Origin: DASXAQ01 sp036406615
GTDB lineage: Bacteria > Actinomycetota > UBA4738
Reading direction: 5' to 3'
DNA: 31,724 nt
Assembly: GCA_036406615.1 (NCBI GenBank)
Contig: DASXAQ010000082.1
Coordinates: forward strand, 1 to 31,724
Both the position numbers and the translations under genes were made by a program. This document shows positions 17,819 through 25,230 of the stretch, piece after piece (positions within the stretch are counted from its first letter, which is position 1; each line of letters starts with the position of its first letter). The notes under the pieces were generated by a model. That model ran no database searches. It was not told where the DNA came from and was given only the letters and a program-made list of their open reading frames with translations.

Positions 17819-18813
17819 GCCGGGACGCTCGGGGCGGGCCCGTGCGCGGTGCCCCGCACGGGGAACGCCTGATGCGCCAGGGCGGGAACCGCGCCGATCG
17901 TCGCGCCGATGTCCGGTGGGCCCAGGTCGCTGCCGTTCCAGTTGTAGGCGAACGCGCCGCACGTCGAGTACTGGAGGGCGCGCAGCGCGTCCATGCCGCC
18001 CGACGGGATCGTGCGGCCGGCGGCGTCGTACGCCTGCAGCACCAGGGCCGTGGAGTTCGCGTCGGTGGCCACGAAGTCTCCCGAGTAGCTCCAGCCGCCG
18101 TGCGCGGGGTCACGCACGGTGTCGAAGTAGGCGAACGGGTCGTCCGTCCACGCGTCGTCGCCCAGCGCCTCGAGGGCCTGGACCACGTAGGACGTGGTAT
18201 TCGAATCGGCGGTGAAGAAGTCGTTCTGGGAGCCGTCGAAGCAGTCGGCGTCGTCGGTTCCCGGGTCGTACGGCTTGTCGTACGCCCACCCGCCGTCCGG
18301 GCACTGCGCAGCGATGAGCCAGCCGGCGACGCTCGCGTCTGGCGTCACTCGCGCCGCGCGAAGCGCCAATGCCGCCAGCGCGTCGTCGAGCACCACCGCG
18401 TCGCCGAACTGCCCGCTCGGCTGCAAGGTGCCTTCGATCTCGCCGACCAGATCCTGTCCGGCGAACGAGCGAGGATTGCGCCCCGCCGCCACGACGGCCA
18501 GGACGACCTTGGCCTGAAGGCCGATCGTGTTCACCTCGCCGGCCGTCACCTGCGAGCTGAGGTAGCCGATGGCCTTCTTCATGTTCGGCGCCCCGACGCC
18601 GGAGGCGACGAACGCCGAGACGGCGTCGGCGGTGGAGCCGACGAGCGAGAACGCGGTGAACGACCCGTCCGGGTTCTGCACCGACGCCAGGTATCCGGCC
18701 GCCTTGTGCAGGCGCTGCGTGCCGCCCGCGGCGGCCGCGTGCGTGGTCGCGCTCGCCACGAGCGCGAACGAAACGACGAATGGTGCGACGACCCTCGCTA
18801 GGGTCCGGGCCAT
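17812..18813 (-). CDS. Secreted alpha/alpha-toroid (prenyltransferase-like) protein, transcobalamin-alpha-like
   Basis: 333 residues from ATG 18813 with AAGGAGGG before it. A Sec signal peptide (residues 1-29, MARTLARVVAPFVVSFALVA then THAAAAGG) has no lipobox. The mature protein repeats helix pairs with QW-like turns: SVQNPDGSF (45-52), QPSGQFGDA (131-139), QCPDGGWAYD (170-179), DPAHGGWSYSGDF (235-247) and GAFAYNWNGSD (286-296). This is the six-fold alpha/alpha barrel of squalene cyclases and prenyltransferases, and of the alpha domain in intrinsic factor and transcobalamin. No squalene cyclase catalytic DxDD motif is seen. It is the first gene after a cobalamin riboswitch, and the next gene resembles the transcobalamin beta domain. 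It probably binds corrinoid outside the cell. The chain ends in Cys333. Confidence 0.78.
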   Translation of the reverse strand: MARTLARVVAPFVVSFALVASATTHAAAAGGTQRLHKAAGYLASVQNPDGSFTAFSLVGSTADAVSAFVASGVGAPNMKKAIGYLSSQVTAGEVNTIGLQAKVVLAVVAAGRNPRSFAGQDLVGEIEGTLQPSGQFGDAVVLDDALAALALRAARVTPDASVAGWLIAAQCPDGGWAYDKPYDPGTDDADCFDGSQNDFFTADSNTTSYVVQALEALGDDAWTDDPFAYFDTVRDPAHGGWSYSGDFVATDANSTALVLQAYDAAGRTIPSGGMDALRALQYSTCGAFAYNWNGSDLGPPDIGATIGAVPALAHQAFPVRGTAHGPAPSVPAC

Positions 18814-18873
18814 CGGGCCCTCCTTCCCGGCGTCTGCGCGCCATGTCGGAACGTCCCCGCCTGGCGGCGTGGG

Positions 18874-18890
18874 TCCTCGGGAGGAGTCCC
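18874..18890 (-). promoter_or_regulatory. Possible anti-Shine-Dalgarno strand in the riboswitch leader
   Basis: On the minus strand GGACTCCTCCCGAGG lies between the riboswitch and the start codon at 18813. Its CTCCT can pair with the AGGAG of the ribosome site (AAGGAGGG, about 18820-18827), or alternatively its CCTC can fold with the following GAGG. This would suit translational control, but no folding was computed. Confidence 0.25.
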
Positions 18891-18934
18891 GGCGACCGAC
18901 GTCCCCATCCGGCGAGGGACCGTTCAGCCCGAGC

Positions 18935-19046
18935 GCCCCGGAGGTCGGCCTGGCTCGTCCGCCGGGGACCGGGTCCCGCTGGGCGGACCTACAGTTGCGC
19001 GACAGCGCCGGATTTCGACCGGCTTCGCCTCCGTGGCGCCTTGCTG
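18935..19046 (-). ncRNA. Cobalamin (B12) riboswitch
   Basis: The 312-nt gap 18814-19125 between two divergent genes holds a cobalamin riboswitch read on the minus strand. From 5' to 3' it shows GGCGCCACGGAGGCGAAGCC (near 19019-19039), then the conserved core GAAATCCGGCG and CTGTCGCGCAACTGTA (18990-19015), then the B12-box-like AGCCAGGCCGACCTCC (18940-18955). These match the known order GGUGCC..., AAUCCGG.GCUG.CGCAACUGUA, and AGCCAGGAGACCUGCC. A TAGGCT -10 sits directly upstream. Downstream about 120 nt remain before the start codon of the first transport gene, including ACTCCTCCC that could pair with the ribosome site. High vitamin B12 should repress the operon. Ends are approximate. Confidence 0.93.
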
Positions 19047-19051
19047 GGCGG

Positions 19052-19057
19052 AGCCTA
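19052..19057 (-). promoter_or_regulatory. Predicted -10 element (TAGGCT) for the B12 riboswitch transcript
   Basis: TAGGCT on the minus strand ends 5-6 nt before the first conserved riboswitch bases (CAGCAAGGCGCC), the spacing expected for transcription start at the RNA's 5' end. The same hexamer precedes the gene at 5627. No convincing -35 element is seen. Confidence 0.5.
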
Positions 19058-19113
19058 GCACGCGGCCGGGCAGTGCCTCCGCGCCGTGACCCGAGAGGGT
19101 CGGACGCCGTGCG

Positions 19114-19119
19114 TAAGCT
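19114..19119 (+). promoter_or_regulatory. Predicted -10 element (TAAGCT) of a leaderless promoter
   Basis: TAAGCT is followed by 6 nt and GTG 19126 of the MFS gene. The gene has no ribosome site. It is divergent from the riboswitch promoter 57 nt away. Confidence 0.5.
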
Positions 19120-19125
19120 GGGGCG

Positions 19126-20445
19126 GTGAGCGGACCCGAGCCCGTGGGCGCGACGGTTCCCGAGGTCCCGGTGGTCGAGGGCACCCGGCTCGGCGTGCTG
19201 CGCCCGCTGCGCGTGCGCGACTTCACCGTCCTGTGGACCGGCATGACCGTGTCGATGATCGGCGACGGCTTCTACTACGTCGCCATCGCGTGGCAGGTCT
19301 ACACGCTGTCGAACACACCCGCGGCGCTGGCCGTGGTCGGGATCGCGTGGAGCCTTCCCCAGGTCCTGTTCGTCCTGTGGGGCGGCGTGCTGTCGGACCG
19401 GCTCGATCGCCGCCGGGTGATGATCGCCGGCGACCTCATCCGGCTCGTGGCGATCGGGACGATCGGCGTCCTGTCGATCGCGGGCGTGATCACCATCCCG
19501 TGGCTGATCGTCCTGGTGTCGGTGTACGGGCTCGGGATGGCGGTGTTCCAGCCGTCGTTCGGGGCCATCATCCCCATGATGGTGCCGTCCGACCTGCTGG
19601 TGCAGGCCAACTCGCTCGGACAGTTCGTACGCCCGTTCGCGCAGACGCTGGTCGGCCCGCTGCTCGGGGGGCTGCTGGTCGCGAGCCTCGGCGTCGGCTG
19701 GGCCTTCGTCGCCGACGCGGCCACGTTCGCGTTCTCCGCGATCATGATCGCCCTGATCCGCACGAAGGGACGGGTGCGCTCGACGGACGAACACGACGAG
19801 GCCTCCGGCGTCCTCGCCGACATCCGGGCCGGACTCCGGTTCGTTCGTCGCGAGCGCTGGATCCTGGTGGCGATGGTCGCGGCCACCGTCAGCCTGCTGG
19901 CGACGTGGGGGCCGTGGGAGACGCTGATCCCGTTCGTCGTGCGCAACCAGCTCGCGGGCTCGGCCTGGTCGCTCGGCCTGGTGTACGGGGCCGGGGGCGT
20001 GGGATCGGTCGCCGCGGCGGTGCTGATCGGGCAGCGCGGACGGCTGCCGCGCAAGGCCCTGACGGCCCTGTACGTCTCGTGGGCCGCGGGCATGTACGGG
20101 ACGGCCGCCTTCGGGGTGGTGCGTTCGCTCTGGCAGGCGATGCTCGTGGCGCTGCTCACCGAGGGCTCGATCACCTATCTGGTGGTGATCTGGGTGACGC
20201 TGCTGCAGCGGCTCGTCCCCGCGAAGATGCTCGGGCGAGTGACCAGCCTGGACTGGATGGTCTCGACCGCCGGCGTGCCCCTGTCGTTCGCCATCGTCGG
20301 GCCGACCGCGGCGGCGATCGGCGTGGACCTGACCCTGATCCTGGCCGGGCTGATCGGCGGCACGGTGACGCTGGCGTTCATGTACGTGCCGGGCGCGCGC
20401 GGCCCCGAGCGCGACGGGCGGCTGCGGGAAGCGGAGCCGGCCTAG
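19126..20445 (+). CDS. MFS exporter, MFS_3/EntS-like family
   Basis: 439 residues from GTG 19126, 11-12 predicted membrane helices. Typical motifs: LRVRDFTVLWTGMTVSMIGDG at the N terminus, the loop 2-3 signature WGGVLSDRLDRRRVMI (the MFS G-x-x-x-D-R-x-x-R-R motif), and repeated GP/GG kinks such as FAQTLVGPLLGGLLVASLG. The central cytoplasmic loop (FVRRERWILVAM) divides the halves. The family contains the enterobactin exporter EntS and macrolide efflux pumps; substrate is unknown. Though it is divergent from the B12 operon, no riboswitch faces it. Its stop overlaps the stop of the convergent kinase gene through a shared CTAG. Confidence 0.9.
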   Translation: MSGPEPVGATVPEVPVVEGTRLGVLRPLRVRDFTVLWTGMTVSMIGDGFYYVAIAWQVYTLSNTPAALAVVGIAWSLPQVLFVLWGGVLSDRLDRRRVMIAGDLIRLVAIGTIGVLSIAGVITIPWLIVLVSVYGLGMAVFQPSFGAIIPMMVPSDLLVQANSLGQFVRPFAQTLVGPLLGGLLVASLGVGWAFVADAATFAFSAIMIALIRTKGRVRSTDEHDEASGVLADIRAGLRFVRRERWILVAMVAATVSLLATWGPWETLIPFVVRNQLAGSAWSLGLVYGAGGVGSVAAAVLIGQRGRLPRKALTALYVSWAAGMYGTAAFGVVRSLWQAMLVALLTEGSITYLVVIWVTLLQRLVPAKMLGRVTSLDWMVSTAGVPLSFAIVGPTAAAIGVDLTLILAGLIGGTVTLAFMYVPGARGPERDGRLREAEPA

Positions 20446-22397
20446 GACGCCGTGCGGCGGCCGCTGGGAGTTCGATCCGCGACGGCCCGCGACGAGTGGT
20501 GGCGAAGCCGCGTCACGGTGCCCGAGGGCTCGTCGTCGTCTTCGTCGGCCTCGACGGGCTCGGGGAGCCAGAACTCGACCGTCGTGCCGGCGCCTGGGGC
20601 GCCCAGAATGCGGCACCATCCGCCGGCCATCTCCGCGCGTTCGCGCATCGACGACAGCCCGAGGTGACCGGGCGCCGACTGCAACACCTCCGGCGGCTGG
20701 AACCCGACGCCGTCGTCCCGGATGCGCGCCAGGTACCCCTCGCCGTCGTGGTCGAGCGTCACATCGACGCGCGTCGCCATCGCGTGCTTGCGGACGTTGG
20801 CGATGACCTCCTGCGAGATGCGGTACAGCACCAGCCGCGTGTCCGAGGGCGGGTCGGCGCCCAACCGGTTGTCGATGCCGAACTCGAGATCCTCGAACCG
20901 CCCGAGCAACTGCGCGATGCCCGCCTCCAGTCCCTGGGTGTCCAGGACCTCCGGGCGAAGCTCGGACAGGAGGCCGCGCAGGCCCTTCACCGAGCGGTCG
21001 ACCGCGCCGGACACCATGTCGACGACGCGGCGGTCCTCGGCGTCGGACAGCCGCTTCTGGAGCTTGTGCAGGAACAGGCCGGCGACCAGGATCTCCTGCA
21101 CCGGCCCGTCGTGGATGTCGGAGGCGACGTTGCGCCGCTCCTCTTCCTCGACGCGGATCAGCCGCGCCAGCAGCTTGCGCCGCTGTTCGTCGACGCGGCG
21201 AAGCTCGTCGACCGTGTCGCTCAGCTCGCGGGTCCGCTCGCGAACCTTGCTGTCCAGCACCAGGTTCTGCGCGAGCAGCTCGTCCTGCAGCGCGCGGTTC
21301 TCCTCGAGCCGGCGCTCCAGCTCGTCGAGCAACCACGCGTTGTGCAGCGACAGCGCGGCGTGGGCCGCGAACTGTTCGACCATGGTGACGACCCACCGCC
21401 TGATGTGGTCTCGGGATCCCGCGCGCTCCAGCACGAGCAGGCCGAGCCGCGATCCACGGTCCAGGTACAGGGGGACCACCAGCAGGTTGCGCCCGTCCGG
21501 CAGCATCTCGGCCAGCCGCGGATCGACGGCCGGATCGGCTCGGCGGAGCAGCCGCGTCTGGCCCGACGCCCACGCCTCCTCCATGACCGGGTCCAGCCCC
21601 GCCGGCATCACCGGCGGGTCGCCGGAGCCGCGGAACGCGGCCACGGAAAGCTCACCCGCGGGGGCGACGAGCACCAAACCTCGGCCGAACCCGAACGCGT
21701 CGCACGCCGAATCCAACAGGATCTCAGGGATGTCCTGGGGGCGCTCGCGCCGGTCGATCTGCGCGATCATCGTCGACAGCCGCTCCAGGTCGATGCGTTG
21801 CGTTCGCAGTTCGCGCTCACCGACCGCCGAGAACGCGGCGGTCCCAAGGGCGATGACCCACAGGCCGCCGACGACCAGGACGGCGACGAGCTCGAACTGG
21901 CCGTGCCCCGGCAACGACGAAGGGACCGACTCCCTCACCGCCAGCAGCCCGGCCGCCTGAGCGTAAACGACGACGAAGAACAGGATCGAATGCCACGCGG
22001 TCACCTTCAGGCCCGTGCGGTACGACGCCAGCAGCATCACGGCGACGACGTGCAGGGCGATCAGGAATCGAAGCGGACTCCCGGCACCGCCGGTCGCGTA
22101 CGCGACCCAGGCGAGGTAGAGCCCGTCGAGCAGCAGCGTCCCGCCGACGACCGGGAGCAGGCGATCGCGTCCCAGATGGCGCGTGACGTCCGGCGCCGCC
22201 AGCACGACGGCGTACGCGACCGAGACCAGGGCCAGGATCCCGAGCGGCATGCGGCGCACCGAAGGCGCCAGCGCGCACACCGACACGACGATGAGAGCGA
22301 TCGCGACCCGCAGGGCGCGAAGGGATCCGTAGCGTTCCGCAAGCGAGGCGAGGTCGCTGGGCCGGGCGCGACGCCCGGCCGGGGCGGCGCCCGTCAT
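20442..22397 (-). CDS. Sensor histidine kinase (NarL/LiaS type) with GAF domain
   Basis: 651 residues. N-terminal membrane block of about six helices (30-190), a GAF domain (about 205-350), a coiled-coil stretch rich in Glu/Arg/Leu (355-425), then the phosphoacceptor motif RRNVASDIHDGPVQEIL with His429, N-box SQEVIANVRKHA with Asn534 and ATP-binding DDGVGF (561-566) and GHLGLSSMRERA. A charged acidic/Arg-rich tail (613-651) ends the protein. ATG 22397 follows the stop of the repeat-protein gene after one base, with GAGG 10 nt before it. It is in one transcription unit with a LuxR-type regulator (23325-24008) and a surface repeat protein, so the three probably form one signalling system; the signal is unknown. 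Confidence 0.93.
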   Translation of the reverse strand: MTGAAPAGRRARPSDLASLAERYGSLRALRVAIALIVVSVCALAPSVRRMPLGILALVSVAYAVVLAAPDVTRHLGRDRLLPVVGGTLLLDGLYLAWVAYATGGAGSPLRFLIALHVVAVMLLASYRTGLKVTAWHSILFFVVVYAQAAGLLAVRESVPSSLPGHGQFELVAVLVVGGLWVIALGTAAFSAVGERELRTQRIDLERLSTMIAQIDRRERPQDIPEILLDSACDAFGFGRGLVLVAPAGELSVAAFRGSGDPPVMPAGLDPVMEEAWASGQTRLLRRADPAVDPRLAEMLPDGRNLLVVPLYLDRGSRLGLLVLERAGSRDHIRRWVVTMVEQFAAHAALSLHNAWLLDELERRLEENRALQDELLAQNLVLDSKVRERTRELSDTVDELRRVDEQRRKLLARLIRVEEEERRNVASDIHDGPVQEILVAGLFLHKLQKRLSDAEDRRVVDMVSGAVDRSVKGLRGLLSELRPEVLDTQGLEAGIAQLLGRFEDLEFGIDNRLGADPPSDTRLVLYRISQEVIANVRKHAMATRVDVTLDHDGEGYLARIRDDGVGFQPPEVLQSAPGHLGLSSMRERAEMAGGWCRILGAPGAGTTVEFWLPEPVEADEDDDEPSGTVTRLRHHSSRAVADRTPSGRRTAS

Positions 22398-22398
22398 G

Positions 22399-23223
22399 TC
22401 AGTTGAACCTCACGACGTCCGGTTCGATCGGCGCCTCGGCGAGCTTCGGATCCTTGCGGTCGAGTCGGTTCTGAACCGCGACGAACGCGATGGCGAATGC
22501 TGCCAGCGCCAGCGGGAATCCCAGCGCCCCTGCCGCCGACGACACGACCAGGCCGACCCGCCGCAGGAAGCCCTTCGGGGTTGCCTGGGAAGCGACCGTG
22601 CCGACGTGTCCGACGGACGGACCCGCGGGGATGACGCCGCCTGGCGTGTTCTGGTGCGCGACCACCGCGGGCGTCGCGACCGGGCTGCCGTTGCCTCCCG
22701 TACCGGCGGGGCCCCCCGGGCCACCCGAGCCACCCGGCCCGGACCCGCCCGGCCCGGACCCGCCCGGGTCGCTGCCGCCGCCACCGCCCGACCCCGAGCC
22801 GCCGCCGTTCAGGACGCCCTTCACCGTGTCGCCCGCGCCTCCGACGGCGCCGGAAACCTGGTCCCCGACCTGCTGGACGGTGCCGCCGACCTGCTGGACC
22901 GCGCCGCCGACCTGCTGGACGGTCCCGCCGACCCCCTGGACCGCGCCGCCGACCGCGCCGCCGACCTGGCCGCCAACACCCTGGACGGCGCCGCCGACCC
23001 CCTGGACAGCGCCGCCGACTCCCTGGACCGCGCCGCCGACCTGGTCACCGACGGAACCCACGCCCTGCCCCGTGCTCTGCACGATGCAGTTGAGGTCCGT
23101 CAGGCGGCATGCCGCCTGCGCGGCCGACGCGGAGAACAAGATCGTGCCGGCCATGGCGAGCACGACAACGGCTCCCGCGCGCGGGCCGGCCATCCGGCGG
23201 GCGGTGCGATCCTTCGTCGTCAT
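22399..23223 (-). CDS. Secreted Val-Gly-Gly-Gln repeat protein with C-terminal membrane helix
   Basis: 274 residues from ATG 23223, with AAGGAGG 6 nt before it. A signal peptide (17-38, VLAMAGTILFSASAAQA) is followed by CRLTDLNC, then about eleven copies of a seven-residue unit of type V-G-G-A-V-Q-G (residues 53-130; also VGGTVQQ), then a Gly/Ser/Pro linker (139-180), a conserved-looking stretch, and one C-terminal helix (LVVSSAAGALGFPLALAAFAI, 225-245) with a short charged cytoplasmic tail. The 21-bp DNA repeat encodes the heptads. It lies between a response regulator and its likely histidine kinase, one base from the latter. It could sense a cell-wall or extracellular signal, or be the main target. 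No family recognised. Confidence 0.8.
   Translation of the reverse strand: MTTKDRTARRMAGPRAGAVVVLAMAGTILFSASAAQAACRLTDLNCIVQSTGQGVGSVGDQVGGAVQGVGGAVQGVGGAVQGVGGQVGGAVGGAVQGVGGTVQQVGGAVQQVGGTVQQVGDQVSGAVGGAGDTVKGVLNGGGSGSGGGGGSDPGGSGPGGSGPGGSGGPGGPAGTGGNGSPVATPAVVAHQNTPGGVIPAGPSVGHVGTVASQATPKGFLRRVGLVVSSAAGALGFPLALAAFAIAFVAVQNRLDRKDPKLAEAPIEPDVVRFN
22834..23067 (-). repeat. Tandem 21-bp coding repeat
   Basis: About eleven copies of a 21-bp unit, seen on the plus strand as variants of CCGCCGACCTGCTGGACGGT, encode the heptads of the repeat protein. Copies differ mainly by synonymous or conservative changes (GAVQG, GTVQQ, DQVGG). Confidence 0.8.
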
Positions 23224-23281
23224 CTCTTGCCTCCTTGGTCGCCCTCGCGTGAATAGGCGATGGCGATATGGTCGGTCACCT

Positions 23282-23332
23282 GGTACCGGGCGAGCTAGAT
23301 ACCGAGGTCCCGCCGGCGCGGTACTTAGGTAC
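23282..23332. promoter_or_regulatory. Cluster of three GTACC-type palindromes (candidate operator)
   Basis: Between the end of the response-regulator gene and the start of the repeat protein lie GGTACC (23282-23287), ATACCGAGGTCC (23299-23310) and GTACTTAGGTAC (23321-23332). Their centres are 20 and 22 bp apart, about two helical turns, so they would face the same side of the DNA. They resemble the perfect GTACC-GA-GGTAC palindrome at 26269. The third site overlaps the regulator's TAA stop. Confidence 0.4.
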
Positions 23333-24008
23333 CGGCCGCATCGTCGCGCTCGCGATCCAGCCCGGCGACGAACAACGCCGCCTCGGTACGGTGACGCAGG
23401 CCGAGCTTGGCGAGGATGTTCGACACGTAGTTCTTCACGGTCTGCTCGGCCAGGTGCACCTGGCCGGCGATCTCGCGGTTGGTGCACCCCTCGGCGACCA
23501 GCTCCAGGATCCTTCGCTCCTGGCTCGACAGCGCTTCGAGCGGGTCGGGCTCGCGGGCGCGGCGCAGGTGCCCGAACAACGACGCCGTGGCGGCGGAGTC
23601 GACCAGCGATTGGCCGTCCATGATCCGGCGCACGGCCTCGACCACCTCGTTGTGGTCGGTCGACTTGAGCACGAAGCCCGAAGCGCCGGCCACGATCGAT
23701 TCGAGGATCGCCTCCTGGTCGCCGAACGAGGTGAGCATCAGCACCTTGACGTCGGGGAACCGCGTTCGGATCTCGCGGCACAGGTCGACGCCATCGGCGT
23801 CGGGCAGCCGCACGTCCAGCACGACGACGTCCGGCATCGCCTCGGGGATCCGCGTGAGCGCCTCCCGGGCGCTGCCCGCCTCGCCGACCACGCGGAAGCC
23901 GGGCTCGTCCTCCACCAGCGCGCAGAGCCCCCGACGGATCAACTCGTGATCGTCGACCAGGAACAGCCGGTACGTCGCCTGCGGTTCGATCTCCGACGCG
24001 AGAGCCAC
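23325..24008 (-). CDS. Two-component response regulator, NarL/LuxR family
   Basis: 227 residues from GTG 24008 (GGAGG 8 nt upstream; the frame is open further upstream but lacks a domain there). Receiver domain: acidic pair Asp19-Asp20 in LFLVDDHELIRRG, phosphoacceptor Asp65 in VVVLDVRLPD, Thr93 in LMLTSF, and Lys115 in GFVLKSTD. The C-terminal LuxR-type helix-turn-helix is SSQERRILELVAEGCTNREI then VKNYVSNILAKLGLRHRTEA. Its gene lies first in a minus-strand cluster with the repeat protein and the histidine kinase, which is its probable partner. It is closely similar to the regulator at 26295 and likely binds related palindromic DNA. Confidence 0.94.
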   Translation of the reverse strand: MALASEIEPQATYRLFLVDDHELIRRGLCALVEDEPGFRVVGEAGSAREALTRIPEAMPDVVVLDVRLPDADGVDLCREIRTRFPDVKVLMLTSFGDQEAILESIVAGASGFVLKSTDHNEVVEAVRRIMDGQSLVDSAATASLFGHLRRAREPDPLEALSSQERRILELVAEGCTNREIAGQVHLAEQTVKNYVSNILAKLGLRHRTEAALFVAGLDRERDDAAGT

Positions 24009-24112
24009 GTCCCTCGCCTCCCTCACTTCTTCGTCAATCTCGAGAGCGAAACTCGCCCGCGAGACTCTCCGATCACATCTTGAAAATCGGAACCTTGGGG
24101 TGGGGTGTGACA

Positions 24113-24127
24113 CCCCCCGTCGGGGGG
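24113..24127 (-). terminator. C6-G6 hairpin, candidate terminator of the WhiB operon
   Basis: CCCCCC-GTC-GGGGGG on the plus strand forms a 6-bp GC hairpin with a 3-nt loop, 60 nt after the WhiB stop on the minus strand. A second palindrome GGTGTGACACC (24104-24114) touches it. A T-rich tail (ATTTAT) follows only on the plus strand, so for the minus-strand operon it would be a tail-less type. Confidence 0.35.
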
Positions 24128-24187
24128 ATTTATCGGCTGGGCCCTTCGTACGTGGCAGGTGGGCCGAAGGGCGGGGTCGAACCGATC

Positions 24188-24520
24188 TCAGGCGGCGGCG
24201 CCGGCCTCGCGGGCGTCCTGTTCGCCGTCGACGCGTCGTGCCATCGCGGCCGGACTCGAGCGCAGCGCCCGCATCCGCTTCAGCAGGACCGCCCGCTCGG
24301 GCTCGGTCGTGCCGCCCCAGATCCCGTACTGCTCCCCCGTTGCCAGCGCGTACTCCAGGCACGGCCGGCGGACCGGGCATCCCTCGCAGACGCGGACGCC
24401 GGGCTCGGCGGGCTCGGTTCCCTCCGGGTAGAAGAGACCCACGTCGTACCCATGGCAGCGAGCGCGAGTCATCCACGACGTGTCGAGCAGGGGGCGGACG
24501 GCGAGGTGGCGGGCGCTCAT
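24188..24520 (-). CDS. WhiB-family iron-sulfur transcriptional regulator
   Basis: 110 residues. Four cluster-binding Cys in WhiB arrangement: Cys22 (ARCHG), then Cys45-x2-Cys48-x5-Cys54 in VCEGCPVRRPCLEYAL, followed by the beta-turn GIWGGTTEPER (66-76) and a basic C terminus. This is the diagnostic pattern of the actinobacterial Wbl proteins, which hold a [4Fe-4S] cluster and act with the principal sigma factor in redox or nitric-oxide responses and development. Spacing Cys22-Cys45 (22 residues) is in the normal range. ATG 24520 overlaps the stop of the EAL gene (ATGA); it is the last gene of a four-gene overlapping operon. Which Wbl class (A-E) it belongs to cannot be told. Confidence 0.95.
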   Translation of the reverse strand: MSARHLAVRPLLDTSWMTRARCHGYDVGLFYPEGTEPAEPGVRVCEGCPVRRPCLEYALATGEQYGIWGGTTEPERAVLLKRMRALRSSPAAMARRVDGEQDAREAGAAA

Positions 24521-25230
24521 GCGGCGATCGCGCTCCCCGCCGGGGCCGGCGCCGATGGCGTCGACGGCGCCCCACCGCGAAGCCGCTGGCCGAAGGCGAC
24601 GCCGAGCTCCGCCAGGGCCTGCTGCGCCTCGGGCGTCTGCACGTCCCCGGCCACCAGCGAGACGCGGTAGTCGGAAGCGAATGCCACCAGCGACAGCACG
24701 CCGAACTGGCGCGCAGAGTCCGATTCGATCCCGCGGACGACGGACGGCGCGATCTTCATCAACTCCGGGCGCAGACGAAGCGCCACCTCGAGGGCGGCGT
24801 GTCCGATCCCGACGTCGGTCAACCCCAGCCGCATCCCGGCCGCGCGCAGCGGCCGCATGGCCACGTCCAGTTGCTCCCAGTTGCGAATGGCCCGGTGCTC
24901 ACCCATCTCCAGCACCAACCGGTCCAGCGGCCCCGTCGCCAGCAGGCTTCGATACGACGGCGACAGCACGGCTTCGGGCGACACCGCCAGCGCCAGGTAC
25001 GTGTCGGGCGGCAGCTCGGCCAGCATCGGGATGGCTCTCACGGCGATCCGCGACTCGAGGTCCGCGTGCAGACCGAGCTCGCGGGCGGCGCTGCGCCACA
25101 GGACGGCGTGCGCCGACGGGTCGCCTCCGATCCCGGGCCGCGCCTCGAAGCCGACCGTGCGCCCGCCCACCAGCTCGACGATGGGGTCGAGCTCGATCCG
25201 GATCTGGTCGTGCGCGCCGGGGTTGGTCAT
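24517..25230 (-). CDS. Degenerate EAL-domain protein (probably no phosphodiesterase activity)
   Basis: 237 residues, nearly the whole chain an EAL fold. Recognisable but altered motifs: GFEARPG instead of E-A-L (Glu29 kept), LVLEMGE (106-111), LTDVGIGHAAL (137-147) where active enzymes have DDFGTGYSSL, LMKIAPSVV (158-166, Lys159 kept), and VAGDVQTPEAQQALAELG (193-210) replacing AEGVET. The first Asp of DDFG and both Glu of AEGVE are lost. Active EAL enzymes cleave cyclic di-GMP using these metal ligands, so this one likely binds ligand or partners only. It is a stand-alone domain without GGDEF. ATG 25230 overlaps the upstream stop; it sits next to WhiB in a single operon, suggesting a joint control role. 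Confidence 0.85.
   Translation of the reverse strand: MTNPGAHDQIRIELDPIVELVGGRTVGFEARPGIGGDPSAHAVLWRSAARELGLHADLESRIAVRAIPMLAELPPDTYLALAVSPEAVLSPSYRSLLATGPLDRLVLEMGEHRAIRNWEQLDVAMRPLRAAGMRLGLTDVGIGHAALEVALRLRPELMKIAPSVVRGIESDSARQFGVLSLVAFASDYRVSLVAGDVQTPEAQQALAELGVAFGQRLRGGAPSTPSAPAPAGSAIAA

Noticed and set aside
17812..21573. Very long minus-strand open frame (over 1200 codons)
   Set aside because: It runs through the riboswitch and the opposite-strand MFS gene. Upstream of 18813 its translation is Arg/Pro/His-rich without domains; only the part from ATG 18813, with its ribosome site, is real.
19086..22406. Very long plus-strand open frame (over 1100 codons)
   Set aside because: Low-complexity Arg/Gly-rich translation, antisense to the histidine kinase and out of frame with the MFS gene. 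High GC keeps shadow frames open.
22834..23067. Short tandem repeat that might look like a CRISPR array
   Set aside because: Units are 21 bp with no spacers, in frame, and encode the heptads of a secreted protein.
24130..24137. GCCGATAA on the minus strand, like the FliA/WhiG -10 element
   Set aside because: No TAAA element lies about 15 nt upstream, and the match lies after the WhiB stop rather than before a gene.
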